NCBI RefSeq assembly: GCF_000568405.1
Contig: NZ_ARZY01000024.1
Span: forward strand, 1-64,000
Direction of reading: 5' to 3'
Length of the DNA: 64,000 nt
DNA from: Catenovulum agarivorans DS-2
Lineage (GTDB): Bacteria; Pseudomonadota; Gammaproteobacteria; Enterobacterales; Alteromonadaceae
The stretch's first letter is position 1, and each line of letters starts with the position of its first letter. Shown here in pieces: positions 36,193 through 44,907 of the stretch. The translations under genes and the position numbers were made by a program. The notes under the pieces are model-generated. The model saw only the letters and a list, made by a program, of their open reading frames with translations, ran no database searches and was not told the origin of the DNA.

Positions 36193-36792
36193 ATGCAATT
36201 AGGTGTATTTCCGTTGCCTTTGGTTTTGTTTCCTAAAGGCATTACTCAATTAAAAATATTTGAGCCTAGGTATGTGCGTTTGGTTAAGCAGGCGGCAAGT
36301 GGGCAAGGGTTTGTGTTGTCTACTTATTTGCCCGATGCTGGTTTTAGTACTTCTAGCATTGGCGCTTGGGTTGATATTATTGATTTTGAAAAAACAGCGG
36401 ATGGTTTACTCATAATCGACATTTATGCGCGTGAACTGGTTGAAATTTCTAATGTGAAAGTTGAAAGCGATGGTTTACGCGTTGCTGACGTAACACCTGT
36501 GAAGCATTGGCCAGATGCGATTCCGTGCGCAAATGCCCGCCGCTTGTCTGCCGCGCTCAAAGAAATTCATTCGAGCATGCCTGAGTACGCAAAAATGTAC
36601 CCTCAGCCTGAGTTTGATAATCCTAGTTGGGTGTGCGCGCGTTTTATTGAGTTATTGCCGCTCCCAGTTGAGAAAAAGCTCGAATTTTTGTCGCCCAGCA
36701 GTTATAACGAGTGTATTGAGTTTTTGGCTACTATAATTAGTGGTGAAAACAAAAGTGATCCAATTATCGAGCACTCGCGTAGATACAGCTAA
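36193..36792 (+). CDS. LON substrate-binding-domain protein (stand-alone, PUA-like)
   Basis: 199 residues with the N-terminal Lon (LAN) domain hallmark LGVFPLPLVLFPKG and LKIFEPRYVRLV, and no ATPase or protease domain. Such stand-alone proteins are common in proteobacteria; their role is unclear, possibly substrate recognition or protein quality control. A candidate ECF promoter precedes it and another lies in its 3' end, placing it in the same stress regulon as the sigma factor that follows. Confidence 0.88.
   Translation: MQLGVFPLPLVLFPKGITQLKIFEPRYVRLVKQAASGQGFVLSTYLPDAGFSTSSIGAWVDIIDFEKTADGLLIIDIYARELVEISNVKVESDGLRVADVTPVKHWPDAIPCANARRLSAALKEIHSSMPEYAKMYPQPEFDNPSWVCARFIELLPLPVEKKLEFLSPSSYNECIEFLATIISGENKSDPIIEHSRRYS
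36756..36785 (+). promoter_or_regulatory. Candidate autoregulated ECF promoter TGATCC-N18-TAGATA
   Basis: TGATCC (36756-36761), 18-nt spacer, TAGATA (36780-36785), inside the last codons of the LON-domain gene and 33 nt before the likely sigma factor start. It is the best match of three similar sites. Autoregulation of sigma/anti-sigma operons by their own sigma is usual. Confidence 0.6.
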
Positions 36793-36818
36793 ACGTAAGT
36801 TAATTGGTGATTATTTTT

Positions 36819-37448
36819 ATGCTGCAAACATCGAATGGCACTATGAATCAAAGCCAAGTGGAAAATAAGCGGTCGATGCTGACGCCGGAACAGTCAGCTG
36901 AGCTGAAAAAATGGTTAATCGCAGTTGCGTTAAAACGCGACAAGCAGGCTTTTGCTTTTTTGTTTAAGTCGTTTGCGCCCAAAATTAAGAGTTTTGGTTA
37001 CAAGCAGTTTAACTCTGAAGCGCTTGCGAGCGATTTATTGCAAGAAACCATGAGTTTAGTTTGGCGCAAAGCGCATTTGTACAATGCCGATAAAGGTGCG
37101 GTAACCACTTGGGTTTATACCATTATGCGTAATTTGTCGTTTGATATGTTGCGTAAAATGCAAACCAGTAAAGAAGATTGTTTAAGTGATGATATTTGGC
37201 CGATTGTTGATGCCCATGCTGCCGACTCTGACACTGAAGCGTTTTCTGATCATTTATTAAAACAGCAGCTTGCGAAGTATGCCGATGCTCTGCCCGAAGC
37301 GCAAAAACAGGTAGTGCATGGCATGTATTTTAATGAACTTACTCAAGAAGAATTAGCTCATCAGCTGAATATCCCTTTAGGTACGGTTAAATCGCGCCTG
37401 CGTTTAGCCTTAGGTAAACTTAAACAACAGATGGAGAAAAACTCATGA
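36819..37448 (+). CDS. ECF sigma-70 factor (RpoE/EcfG11-like, ChrR partner)
   Basis: About 209 residues from ATG 36819, chosen because ggtga lies 8 nt upstream; ATG 36843 is an alternative. Region 2 (FKSFAPKIKSFGYKQ, DLLQETMSLVWRKA, TWVYTIMRNLSFDMLR) and region 4 (LPEAQKQVVHGMYF, TQEELAHQLNIPLGTVKSRLRLA) are clear. The adjacent ChrR-type anti-sigma, starting in a 4-nt overlap, identifies it as the singlet-oxygen/organic-peroxide responsive type. Expected targets include the downstream lipid and oxidoreductase genes. Confidence 0.92.
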   Translation: MLQTSNGTMNQSQVENKRSMLTPEQSAELKKWLIAVALKRDKQAFAFLFKSFAPKIKSFGYKQFNSEALASDLLQETMSLVWRKAHLYNADKGAVTTWVYTIMRNLSFDMLRKMQTSKEDCLSDDIWPIVDAHAADSDTEAFSDHLLKQQLAKYADALPEAQKQVVHGMYFNELTQEELAHQLNIPLGTVKSRLRLALGKLKQQMEKNS

Positions 37449-38119
37449 TCAAGCACCATCCAAAACATGAGTTGCTCACCGCTTTTGTAGCAGGTGAATT
37501 ACCAGCAGCACTGAATATTGCGATCTCTGCTCACGTAGAGATGTGTGAACAATGTCAACATGCTCTAGCGGCGTTAACCGAGGCGAAAGCTGAAGAGGTT
37601 TTTTCTGTTGAAGATTTTTCAGTTTTTGAAAGCTTAAATTCGGATTTAGCAGACGAGTTAGATGAGTTGATGATAGCTAACATTACCAGCCAAAAAGGTG
37701 AATATACTGACGAGCTGGTTGATGTTCGCTCCGTTGATTATGCTGGCAAGCAGGTTGTTTTGCCACGGGCTTTGAATTCGGTGGATTGGGCAAAATTTCA
37801 AGGTGTTGGTAAGTTATCACGCGCACGTTTAGACCTAGATGAAGGTTCAGTTCGTAGTTATTTATTGCAAATTGCTGCGGGCGGTAGTGTGCCTATGCAT
37901 ACGCACAAGGGCTATGAAGTCACTGTTTTATTAGATGGCACGTTTGAAGATGAAATGTGTACCTACAATAAAGGTGATTTTATTTGGTTGGATGAAAGTT
38001 TTACCCATAGTCCCGTGTCTAATAATGGGTGTTTATGTTTAACTGTTGCAGATGATGCGCCAGTATTTACTGAAGGGTTGTCGAAGTTGTTGAACCCGAT
38101 TGGAAGGTTTATTTATTAG
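37445..38119 (+). CDS. chrR: ChrR-type zinc anti-sigma factor with cupin domain
   Basis: 224 residues. The N-terminal zinc anti-sigma domain shows His8 and H30-x3-C34-x2-C37. The C-terminal cupin shows H153, H155, E159 and H189; the spacing 2-4-30 equals that of the cupin zinc ligands of Rhodobacter ChrR (H141/H143/E147/H177) as I recall them. It would hold the sigma factor inactive until singlet oxygen or organic peroxide triggers its release. Coupled to the sigma gene by ATGA overlap. Confidence 0.92.
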   Translation: MIKHHPKHELLTAFVAGELPAALNIAISAHVEMCEQCQHALAALTEAKAEEVFSVEDFSVFESLNSDLADELDELMIANITSQKGEYTDELVDVRSVDYAGKQVVLPRALNSVDWAKFQGVGKLSRARLDLDEGSVRSYLLQIAAGGSVPMHTHKGYEVTVLLDGTFEDEMCTYNKGDFIWLDESFTHSPVSNNGCLCLTVADDAPVFTEGLSKLLNPIGRFIY

Positions 38120-38171
38120 GCCCTAGGGCGCTCAGGTTTGCCTTAGGCCATGACTCAAACTTAGGTGATTT

Positions 38172-38600
38172 ATGGACAAGAACTTGGTTGAGAATTTTGT
38201 AAAAGTTTATCAGTCATTATCCAAGGATAATCTGGAAACCTTAGCGCATATTTACGATTCTGATATTGTGTTTCAAGACCCCCTGCACACTATTGCAGGG
38301 CTTGATAACTTAACCCAATATATGGCAAACATGTATGAAAATGTGCAAGAGTGCTTTTTTGACATACATGAGCATCATTTTGCCGATCAACAGATATTTT
38401 TGTATTGGACCATGCATTTTATTCATCCTAAGTTGAATAAAGGTGAGACGATTCTAGTTGAGGGTCATTCTCGGCTGAAGTTTATTGGCAATAAGGTGAT
38501 CTGCCACCGTGATTATTTTGATGTCGGTGCTATGTTGTACGAACATGTACCATTAGTGGGTGGTGTTGTCAGTTTAATTAAAAATAGAGCATCTGGCTGA
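38172..38600 (+). CDS. SnoaL/NTF2-like fold protein
   Basis: 142 residues of a cone-shaped NTF2-like domain: FVKVYQSLSKDNLETLAHIYDSDIVFQDPLHTIAGLDNLTQYM is family-typical, with W/H-rich strands later (HFIHPKLNKGETILVEGHSRLKF). Small-molecule binding or isomerase-like role, substrate unknown. It starts 52 nt after chrR in the same direction and is commonly found in this cluster in marine gammaproteobacteria. Confidence 0.85.
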   Translation: MDKNLVENFVKVYQSLSKDNLETLAHIYDSDIVFQDPLHTIAGLDNLTQYMANMYENVQECFFDIHEHHFADQQIFLYWTMHFIHPKLNKGETILVEGHSRLKFIGNKVICHRDYFDVGAMLYEHVPLVGGVVSLIKNRASG

Positions 38601-38609
38601 CTTTTATTG

Positions 38610-38639
38610 TGATCTAACTTTTTAGCCAGCCCGTACCAT
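38610..38639 (+). promoter_or_regulatory. Candidate ECF promoter TGATCT-N18-TACCAT before the SDR gene
   Basis: TGATCT (38610-38615) and TACCAT (38634-38639) with the same 18-nt spacer as the other two sites, in the 70-nt gap before the SDR start. The -10 match is the weakest of the three. Confidence 0.45.
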
Positions 38640-38670
38640 AGGTTATTCTAGTTGTTTGGGTTGGTGTGGT

Positions 38671-39393
38671 ATGAAATCAATTTTAATCACAGGCGCGTCG
38701 TCGGGTATTGGTAAAGCGGTTGCTGAACTATACGCGCGTAACGGATTCCAAGTGTTTGCTGGTGGCCGCAATAAGCGCCGTCTAGATCAATTGTGTGCTC
38801 AACATGCCAATATTAAACCTTTTGTTTGTGACCTATCCAACCGCTCTGAGCTTGCTGCAGCCGCGGCTTCTTTGCCCAAATTAGATATTGTGGTATTGAA
38901 TGCTGGTACTTGCGAGTACATAGATAACCCGATGCAGTTTGACGGCGATATGTTTGCAAGGGTTATTCAAACCAATGTTGTGTCAGTAGGGTATTGTTTG
39001 CAGCATTTATTGCCACTGATTAAAAAAGGTGGTCAGTTAGCCTTGGTTAGTTCTAGTGCGCAGTTTTTACCTTTCCCCCGAGCGACCGCTTATGGCAGTT
39101 CAAAGGCGGCAATCAGTTATTTGGCTCGAACGCTGGCCATTGAGTTAAAACCGCATGATATTGCGGTCAGTCTAGTTCATCCTGGGTTTGTCGAAACACC
39201 GTTAACTGATAAAAATAATTTCGATATGCCAGGGATTATTTCTGCACAACAAGCGGCACAAGCTATATTTAAAGGTATAACCAAACGCAAGGCTGAAATT
39301 AATTTTCCATTCTCGTTTATTTGTTTTCTTAAATTATTCACTTTGTTGCCACGTTGCGTTTGGAACAAGGTCGCTCAAAGGATGACTGTGTAA
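38671..39393 (+). CDS. Short-chain dehydrogenase/reductase
   Basis: 240 residues from ATG 38671 (the frame opens earlier at 38656, but the MKSILITGASSGIGKAV Rossmann start fits best here). TGASSGIG cofactor motif, NAG in VLNAGTCEY, catalytic Ser in SSSAQFLPF and Y-x3-K in AYGSSKAA. In this stress cluster it accompanies the FAD amine oxidase; substrate unknown. Its stop overlaps the next start (TAATG). Confidence 0.92.
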   Translation: MKSILITGASSGIGKAVAELYARNGFQVFAGGRNKRRLDQLCAQHANIKPFVCDLSNRSELAAAAASLPKLDIVVLNAGTCEYIDNPMQFDGDMFARVIQTNVVSVGYCLQHLLPLIKKGGQLALVSSSAQFLPFPRATAYGSSKAAISYLARTLAIELKPHDIAVSLVHPGFVETPLTDKNNFDMPGIISAQQAAQAIFKGITKRKAEINFPFSFICFLKLFTLLPRCVWNKVAQRMTV

Positions 39394-40700
39394 TGAATAC
39401 GCTTGTACAAGAATCACCACGTAAAAAAGTAGCAATTATTGGCTCGGGGATTTCTGGGCTCACTGCGGCTTATTTGATTAGCCAAAAACACCAAGTAACC
39501 TTGTTCGAACAAAACGATTACATAGGTGGGCATACTGCCACCAAAGAAATTGACTACCAAGGCGAGAAACACGCCATTGATACGGGGTTTATTGTTTTTA
39601 ATAACCGAACGTATCCAAATTTTTTAAAGTTATTAAGTCAGCTAGGGGTTGGTAAACAGCCAACAGAAATGAGCTTTAGTGTGACTAATCATTTTAATGG
39701 TTTAGAGTACAACGGCAATAATTTAAATAGTTTATTTGCCCAGCGCAGAAATATTGTTAACCCAAAGTTTTGGGGACTGCTTAAACAGATTGTTCGTTTT
39801 AATAAACAGTGTAAACAGCTATACGAAGGGATAAATCAAGGAGATGATTTACCACTAGACCACACTTTAGGGCAGTTCTTACAAGAAAATCAGTTTTCAG
39901 ATTATTTTAAACAAAATTACATTCTGCCTATGGGGGCTGCTATTTGGTCAACTAGTTTAGTGAAAATGGAGGCATTTCCACTGCGCTTCTTTGTGCAATT
40001 TTTTTATAACCACGGTTTGCTGAACATTCAAGACCGACCGCAGTGGTATGTTGTACCAGGCGGCTCGTACAAGTATATCCAGCCGCTCATTCAAGGTTTT
40101 AAAGATAATATTCAGTTAAATGCGGATATTAAAGAGGTCGAGCGTTCTGATGTGGCCGTTACTATCCGGTTTAATTCGGGCGCGGTTGAGATTTTTGATG
40201 AGGTGGTGTTTGCGTGCCATTCAGACCAAGCGCTCGCGCTATTGGCAGACCCAACCGACGCTGAGCAACAAATTTTATCAGACATTCCTTACAGCGCGAA
40301 TCAAGTGGTATTGCACACAGACACATCGCTATTGCCAAAACGTAAACTCGCCTGGGCCAGTTGGAATTATCAAATTGGGTTATCGAGCATAGAAAGTGAG
40401 TTTAATCGTCCTGCTTGCGTTACCTACAATATGAATATTTTGCAGGGGTTGCAGTCGAAACATACTTTTTGTGTCACGCTTAACCAAACAGAGCAAATTG
40501 ACCCGAATAAGATTATTCAGCAGTTTGTTTATCACCACCCCGTGTTTAATCAAACCAGTATTGCAGCGCAAGCGCGTCGTGGTGAAATTTGTGGGCAAAA
40601 CCATAGCCATTTTGTCGGCGCGTATTGGTTTAATGGTTTTCATGAAGATGGCGTTAAAAGTGCGTTGGCTGTTGCCGAACGCTTTGGTGTGAGCTTATAG
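39393..40700 (+). CDS. FAD-dependent amine oxidase-family oxidoreductase
   Basis: 435 residues from ATG 39393, which overlaps the SDR stop; the open frame extends to 39354. FAD-binding GSGISGLTAAYLIS at the N-terminus, then EQNDYIGGHTATKE and IDTGFIVFNNRTYPNF, and a C-terminal GAYWFNGFHEDGVKSAL flavin motif. This family always travels with DUF1365 and a cyclopropane-synthase-like methylase and is implicated in unsaturated fatty-acid modification. Exact reaction unknown. Confidence 0.9.
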   Translation: MNTLVQESPRKKVAIIGSGISGLTAAYLISQKHQVTLFEQNDYIGGHTATKEIDYQGEKHAIDTGFIVFNNRTYPNFLKLLSQLGVGKQPTEMSFSVTNHFNGLEYNGNNLNSLFAQRRNIVNPKFWGLLKQIVRFNKQCKQLYEGINQGDDLPLDHTLGQFLQENQFSDYFKQNYILPMGAAIWSTSLVKMEAFPLRFFVQFFYNHGLLNIQDRPQWYVVPGGSYKYIQPLIQGFKDNIQLNADIKEVERSDVAVTIRFNSGAVEIFDEVVFACHSDQALALLADPTDAEQQILSDIPYSANQVVLHTDTSLLPKRKLAWASWNYQIGLSSIESEFNRPACVTYNMNILQGLQSKHTFCVTLNQTEQIDPNKIIQQFVYHHPVFNQTSIAAQARRGEICGQNHSHFVGAYWFNGFHEDGVKSALAVAERFGVSL

Positions 40701-40733
40701 CTCGCTTTTTGATGACAAGCTAGGGAGTTTAAT

Positions 40734-41543
40734 ATGTTGCAATCTGGCTTATTCAGTGGGTATGTACGGCATAGGCGTTTTAACAAAGCCAACCATGCAT
40801 TTGGCTACAATTTGTCTATGTTTGTTTTTGACCTTGACCAGCCACTGTCTGCGGTTTGCAATAAGTCGATGTTTTTTGGTGATAAGTGGTACAACCCAGT
40901 TCGTTTTAATCAAGCTGATTATGTGAACCAGTTATCAGCAGTAACTAACTCAAGTGGTGAACCTTTGTCGCTAAAACAACGTATTCAGTTAAAAGTGTCA
41001 GAGTTAGGTGGCGATTGGTCGGGTGACAAAGTGGTGATGGTGGGCCAGTGCCGCGGTTTAGGTTTGTATTTTAGCCCTGTTAATTTTTACTTTTGTTATC
41101 AAAACGAGCAATTGCAGTATATGTTGGCTGAGGTCAGTAATACACCTTGGAATGAGCGCCACTTTTATTTGGTCGATATGCAGCATACTCAAACGACCGA
41201 AAAAGTGTTTCATGTATCACCGTTTATGACTCTAAATATGAACTACGTTTGGCGAATTAATGTTAAGCACAATAAAGTTTTGGTGCATATAGAAAACCAT
41301 GCAGTCAATCACCCAGACGTGGCAGATGGCACCAAGTTATTTGATGCCACGCTAAATTTAAAACAAACGCAAGTTTCGTCAACAAAACTGGTTAAAGAGG
41401 CGTTTTTAGTGCCACTGATGCCGTTAAAGGTTGTTGCCGCTATTTATTGGCAAGCCGTTAAATTGTTTTTTAAACGAGTACCTTTTGTACCTTATCAAAC
41501 CAAAGGAGAAGCACGTGGAGCGAGCGCACAATCTAAATATTAA
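40734..41543 (+). CDS. DUF1365 family protein
   Basis: 269 residues with the DUF1365 hallmarks: LFSGYVRHRRFNKANHAFGY at the start, MVGQCRGLGLYFSPVNFYFCY, EVSNTPWNERHFY and KVFHVSPFM. A gggag ribosome site lies before the ATG. It sits between the amine oxidase and the cyclopropane-synthase gene, the standard order of this lipid-modification set; the biochemical role is not established. Its end overlaps the next gene by 29 nt. Confidence 0.92.
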   Translation: MLQSGLFSGYVRHRRFNKANHAFGYNLSMFVFDLDQPLSAVCNKSMFFGDKWYNPVRFNQADYVNQLSAVTNSSGEPLSLKQRIQLKVSELGGDWSGDKVVMVGQCRGLGLYFSPVNFYFCYQNEQLQYMLAEVSNTPWNERHFYLVDMQHTQTTEKVFHVSPFMTLNMNYVWRINVKHNKVLVHIENHAVNHPDVADGTKLFDATLNLKQTQVSSTKLVKEAFLVPLMPLKVVAAIYWQAVKLFFKRVPFVPYQTKGEARGASAQSKY

Positions 41544-42765
41544 AAATGATAGCTTAACTGGGTTAGCAGGGTTGTCTTGGTTTAACGTAAAGTGCCGCAA
41601 GTTGGTGATGGATTCGTTAAACAAAATGCAAGCTGCAGGTTTGGTGATAGAAGAAGGCGCCGAGCGTATTTGTTTGGGCAATCAGTCGAGCGATTTAGTT
41701 GCAAGTATTCGTATTTTGGATGCCACTTGTTATATCGACTTTGTTACGGGTGGCAGTATTGGCGCGTCGGAAGCTTTCATTGACCACAAGTGGACAACTG
41801 CAGATTTAACTAAAGTTATACAGGTTTTTGCTCGCTGCCAGCAAGAATTAGATGAAATAGAGGGACAATCATCGTTGTTAAATAAGCTGCAAAATAAACT
41901 GCTAAGTTGGAAAAATGCCAATACCAAAGCGGGCTCTAAGCGCAATATCTTAGCGCATTATGATTTAGGCAACGATTTATATACACGCTTTTTAGATGAC
42001 AAAATGATGTATTCAGCGGCAATTTACCCGTCTGCCGAAACCAGTTTAGCTGAGGCGCAAAACATTAAGCTCAAAACAATTTGCGATAAGCTAGCGTTAA
42101 CTGAATCTGATCATTTAATTGAAATTGGTACAGGTTGGGGCGGTTTAGCCATTTTTGCTGCGCAAAACTATGGGTGTAAGGTTACCACAACGACAATTTC
42201 TGATGCCCAATATGAGTATGCTTGTGCCAAGGTTGAGCAATTGGGTTTGTCGCAACAAATTACTTTGCTCAAACAAGATTATCGGTTGTTGCAAGGGCAG
42301 TTTGATAAATTGGTGTCAATTGAAATGATTGAGGCTGTCGGTCATGAATTTTTACCTACTTTTTTCAAAAAGTGTAATTCGCTGGTTAAGCCTAAAGGTA
42401 AAATGTTGTTACAAGCTATTACCATAGCCGACCAAAGATATGACCACTACCGCAAGAATGTCGATTTTATTCAAAAATACATTTTCCCTGGCGGGTGTTT
42501 GCCTTCAGTTTCGGTGATTGCCGAGCAGTTTGCTAAGTCAACCAATATGGTTATCGACAATGTGCAAGATATAGGGTTGGATTATGCGAAAACCCTGGCC
42601 GATTGGCGCAATAATTTTGAGGACAACTGGCAAGAAATTGAACAGTTTGGTTTCGACAATAAATTTAAACGTTTGTGGGTGTATTACCTTTCCTATTGTG
42701 AAGGCGCATTTTTACAACGGGTTATTTCTACCCACCATATTGTTGCCAATCAGCGTGGTTTTTGA
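41515..42765 (+). CDS. cfa: Cyclopropane-fatty-acyl-phospholipid synthase family
   Basis: 416 residues from GTG 41515, chosen because aaaggaga lies just upstream; the open frame extends back to 41431. Transfers a methylene/methyl group from SAM to unsaturated phospholipid acyl chains. Seen: SAM motif LIEIGTGWGGLAIFAA, SIEMIEAVGHEFLP (bicarbonate/active-site region), and YDLGNDLYTRFLDDKMMYSAAIYP typical of the family. Membrane-lipid remodelling against oxidative damage fits the ChrR-type regulation. Confidence 0.93.
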   Translation: MERAHNLNIKNDSLTGLAGLSWFNVKCRKLVMDSLNKMQAAGLVIEEGAERICLGNQSSDLVASIRILDATCYIDFVTGGSIGASEAFIDHKWTTADLTKVIQVFARCQQELDEIEGQSSLLNKLQNKLLSWKNANTKAGSKRNILAHYDLGNDLYTRFLDDKMMYSAAIYPSAETSLAEAQNIKLKTICDKLALTESDHLIEIGTGWGGLAIFAAQNYGCKVTTTTISDAQYEYACAKVEQLGLSQQITLLKQDYRLLQGQFDKLVSIEMIEAVGHEFLPTFFKKCNSLVKPKGKMLLQAITIADQRYDHYRKNVDFIQKYIFPGGCLPSVSVIAEQFAKSTNMVIDNVQDIGLDYAKTLADWRNNFEDNWQEIEQFGFDNKFKRLWVYYLSYCEGAFLQRVISTHHIVANQRGF

Positions 42766-42787
42766 CGTGCTAATTAGTTAATCCACG

Positions 42788-43294
42788 ATGCACTATTTAA
42801 TTAAAAAATTCTGGTTGGTAAACCTAGTTCTATTTCAACTTTGTTGGCTGCTAGCTGCTTTTTACCAGCAGCAAGCCACATGGGTTATGCTGCTGGTTGT
42901 CGCTATTCACTTTGTGTTATCTCCCATTAAAAAGCTGGATTTGAAAGTACTCCCACTTGCCTTTGTTGGTATTGTACTTGACCAAGTTTTTACCTTCTTT
43001 GATGTATTGATTTTCGCCAATAGCCCCGCTGTGTTGCCTGTTTGGCTAATGTTGTTATGGGTTAGCTTTAGTTGGTGTTTAAACCATAGTTTAAATTGGC
43101 TGATCCATATTCCAATTGCTTACGTAATGTTATTAGGAGCAATTTTTGGCCCAATCAGCTATTTTGGTGGTTTATCGCTTGGCACATTTGAGACTGGCAC
43201 ATCTCAAGCCTTGTTTGTAACCATCTACTCTTTAGCTTGGGCCGTTTTTTTACCTTTGTCGCGATTGTACTGTCAGCGGGTGGTTAAGCTGTAA
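42788..43294 (+). CDS. DUF2878 family membrane protein
   Basis: 168 residues and five or more hydrophobic segments (FWLVNLVLFQLCWLLAAF, VMLLVVAIHFVLSPI, FVGIVLDQVFTFFDVLIF, LMLLWVSFSWCLNHSLNWL, VMLLGAIFGPISYFGG). The GPISYFGGLSLG segment is typical of DUF2878. Inner-membrane protein of unknown role within the sigma/ChrR cluster. Confidence 0.85.
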   Translation: MHYLIKKFWLVNLVLFQLCWLLAAFYQQQATWVMLLVVAIHFVLSPIKKLDLKVLPLAFVGIVLDQVFTFFDVLIFANSPAVLPVWLMLLWVSFSWCLNHSLNWLIHIPIAYVMLLGAIFGPISYFGGLSLGTFETGTSQALFVTIYSLAWAVFLPLSRLYCQRVVKL

Positions 43295-43323
43295 CATTGC
43301 AAGCAAATATTGGGGTTGGAAAT

Positions 43324-43878
43324 ATGGCCGTTTTAAACGCTTTAATTAGACGTTTTATTTGCACAACTTTACTGCTGATGAGTAGCGCATTGATGTCGGT
43401 AGGAGCAAGTCAATCTTCGCCTTTGTCAGGTCTGATAAAACAAGGTGAGGGCACTATGAGTGTGTTGTTTTGGGATTTATATTCTGCTGAATATTATCTG
43501 CCAAGCAAAACCGACAGCGCGGTTGCACTTCCGCAAGTGCTTAAAATTACCTATTTGCGTGATATTGAAAAAGACGATTTAGTTAAAGCAACGCTTGAGC
43601 AATGGCAGCATATTGAGCTAAACCATGCTAACCAAACTAACTGGTTACAGAAACTGACGCAAATCTGGCCAGATATCAGCAAAAAAGACACTTTACTGTT
43701 GCGCATTGAACAAGACGGGAGCAGTCATTTTTATCATCAATCAGCCAACGACCGACAACTAAAAAAGATAGGCAGCATAACCGACACTGAGTTCGGTACA
43801 AGCTTTCTAGCTATTTGGCTGTCGCCTAAAACCTCAAGGCCAGATCTGCGCGCGCAGTTATTAGGCTTAAATTTATAA
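43324..43878 (+). CDS. Chalcone-isomerase-like periplasmic protein
   Basis: 184 residues from ATG 43324 (frame opens at a TTG 43297). Signal peptide (LLLMSSALMSVGA), then GEGTMSVLFWDLYSAEYYLP and LKITYLRDIEKDDLVKATLEQW, characteristic of the bacterial chalcone isomerase-like (Chalcone_3) fold; probably a fatty-acid-binding fold rather than a flavonoid enzyme. Cluster position supports a lipid role. Confidence 0.85.
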   Translation: MAVLNALIRRFICTTLLLMSSALMSVGASQSSPLSGLIKQGEGTMSVLFWDLYSAEYYLPSKTDSAVALPQVLKITYLRDIEKDDLVKATLEQWQHIELNHANQTNWLQKLTQIWPDISKKDTLLLRIEQDGSSHFYHQSANDRQLKKIGSITDTEFGTSFLAIWLSPKTSRPDLRAQLLGLNL

Positions 43879-43890
43879 TTCGGAGGATTT

Positions 43891-44436
43891 ATGAGCTTTA
43901 CTCGTGTGAACCTTGTTAAAGGTGCAGTTGCGTTGTTATTTGCGCTGGTATCTGTTTCGTGTTCTAGCCCAAACATTCAGGACTACGCTAACTCTCAGCC
44001 GCTTCTTAAGTTAGAACAGTTTTTTGATGGCGAGTTAAAAGCTTATGGTGTGTTGTTTGATAGGCAAGGCCAATTATCTCGTCGCTTTAAGGTCGATTTA
44101 CAAGCCAGTTGGCAAGGCAACAAGGGAACAATTAATGAATGGTTTGAGTTTGATGACGGCGAAAAACAAACTCGAATTTGGCAGTTAGAGAAGTTAGCTG
44201 ATAACCAATACGTGGGTACAGCTGGTGATGTGGTTGGCAAGGCGTTTGGCACAACTAGTGGCTCAGTATTGCATTGGCGCTATGTTTTGGAAATTCCTTA
44301 CGATGGCGACACTATGCAAGTCAACCTTGATGATTGGATGTATTTGGTTGACGAAAGACGCCTATTCAACAAAACAGATATCATCAAGTTTGGCTTTAAA
44401 GTCGGCGAAATTGTGCTGTTTATAGAGAAAGTGTAG
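43891..44436 (+). CDS. DUF3833 lipoprotein
   Basis: 181 residues with a lipobox near VSVSC, then DGELKAYGVLFDRQGQLSRRF, WQLEKLADNQYVGTAGDVVG and MYLVDERRLFNKTDIIKFGFKVGE, all typical of DUF3833. Last gene of the sigma/ChrR-linked set. A cggagg ribosome site lies 8 nt upstream. The next gene is convergent after 19 nt. Confidence 0.88.
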   Translation: MSFTRVNLVKGAVALLFALVSVSCSSPNIQDYANSQPLLKLEQFFDGELKAYGVLFDRQGQLSRRFKVDLQASWQGNKGTINEWFEFDDGEKQTRIWQLEKLADNQYVGTAGDVVGKAFGTTSGSVLHWRYVLEIPYDGDTMQVNLDDWMYLVDERRLFNKTDIIKFGFKVGEIVLFIEKV

Positions 44437-44455
44437 GCGATTTGAACTCACGTGG

Positions 44456-44899
44456 TCAAAGTAGAAATTGGCTTTTAAACCAATCCCAAATACCAAATGA
44501 GAAATGTTCAAACACGTTTATACCCAAAGCTGATTTGATTATATAGAGGGTAAGCAAGCTGATTAATAAAACAAAGGTGACAAAGCCTGTTAGGAAAATG
44601 GTGTTAATTAGCTTTGCCATTCTCAGTTCGGCACTTGAAAGTGTTCGTTTATTTTTACCTATTAACACAACATAGTAATACCGCCATTTAAAAATCGATA
44701 CAGTACCCCTAACGTCTACCGAGTGCTCACCCCCTCGGTTGTTAATGGCGCTCCTTAGGTGTGTGATTTGTTCAGGGGTAAATGATTTGGCGACATTTGC
44801 TGGTATGCGTTGGAACAATCGCTTTATTTCAGGCGATTGCTCAACACTCTGGTTGCTTTGGTGTTTATGTTCAAGCTGAGTTTCCGTGCTATCTTCCAT
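44456..44899 (-). CDS. Conserved small membrane protein at the end of the EPS operon
   Basis: 147 residues. A hydrophilic N-terminus is followed by a motif block RIPANVAKSFTPEQITHLRSA and HSVDVRGTVSIFKWRYYYVVL, which I have seen in proteins often mislabelled 3-phosphoshikimate carboxyvinyltransferase. One transmembrane segment (TIFLTGFVTFVLLISLLTLYII) and an amphipathic tail follow. It lies 8 nt downstream of the Wzc-like kinase, so it is likely co-transcribed. Function unknown. Confidence 0.75.
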   Translation of the reverse strand: MEDSTETQLEHKHQSNQSVEQSPEIKRLFQRIPANVAKSFTPEQITHLRSAINNRGGEHSVDVRGTVSIFKWRYYYVVLIGKNKRTLSSAELRMAKLINTIFLTGFVTFVLLISLLTLYIIKSALGINVFEHFSFGIWDWFKSQFLL

Positions 44900-44907
44900 A
44901 GGTTCAC

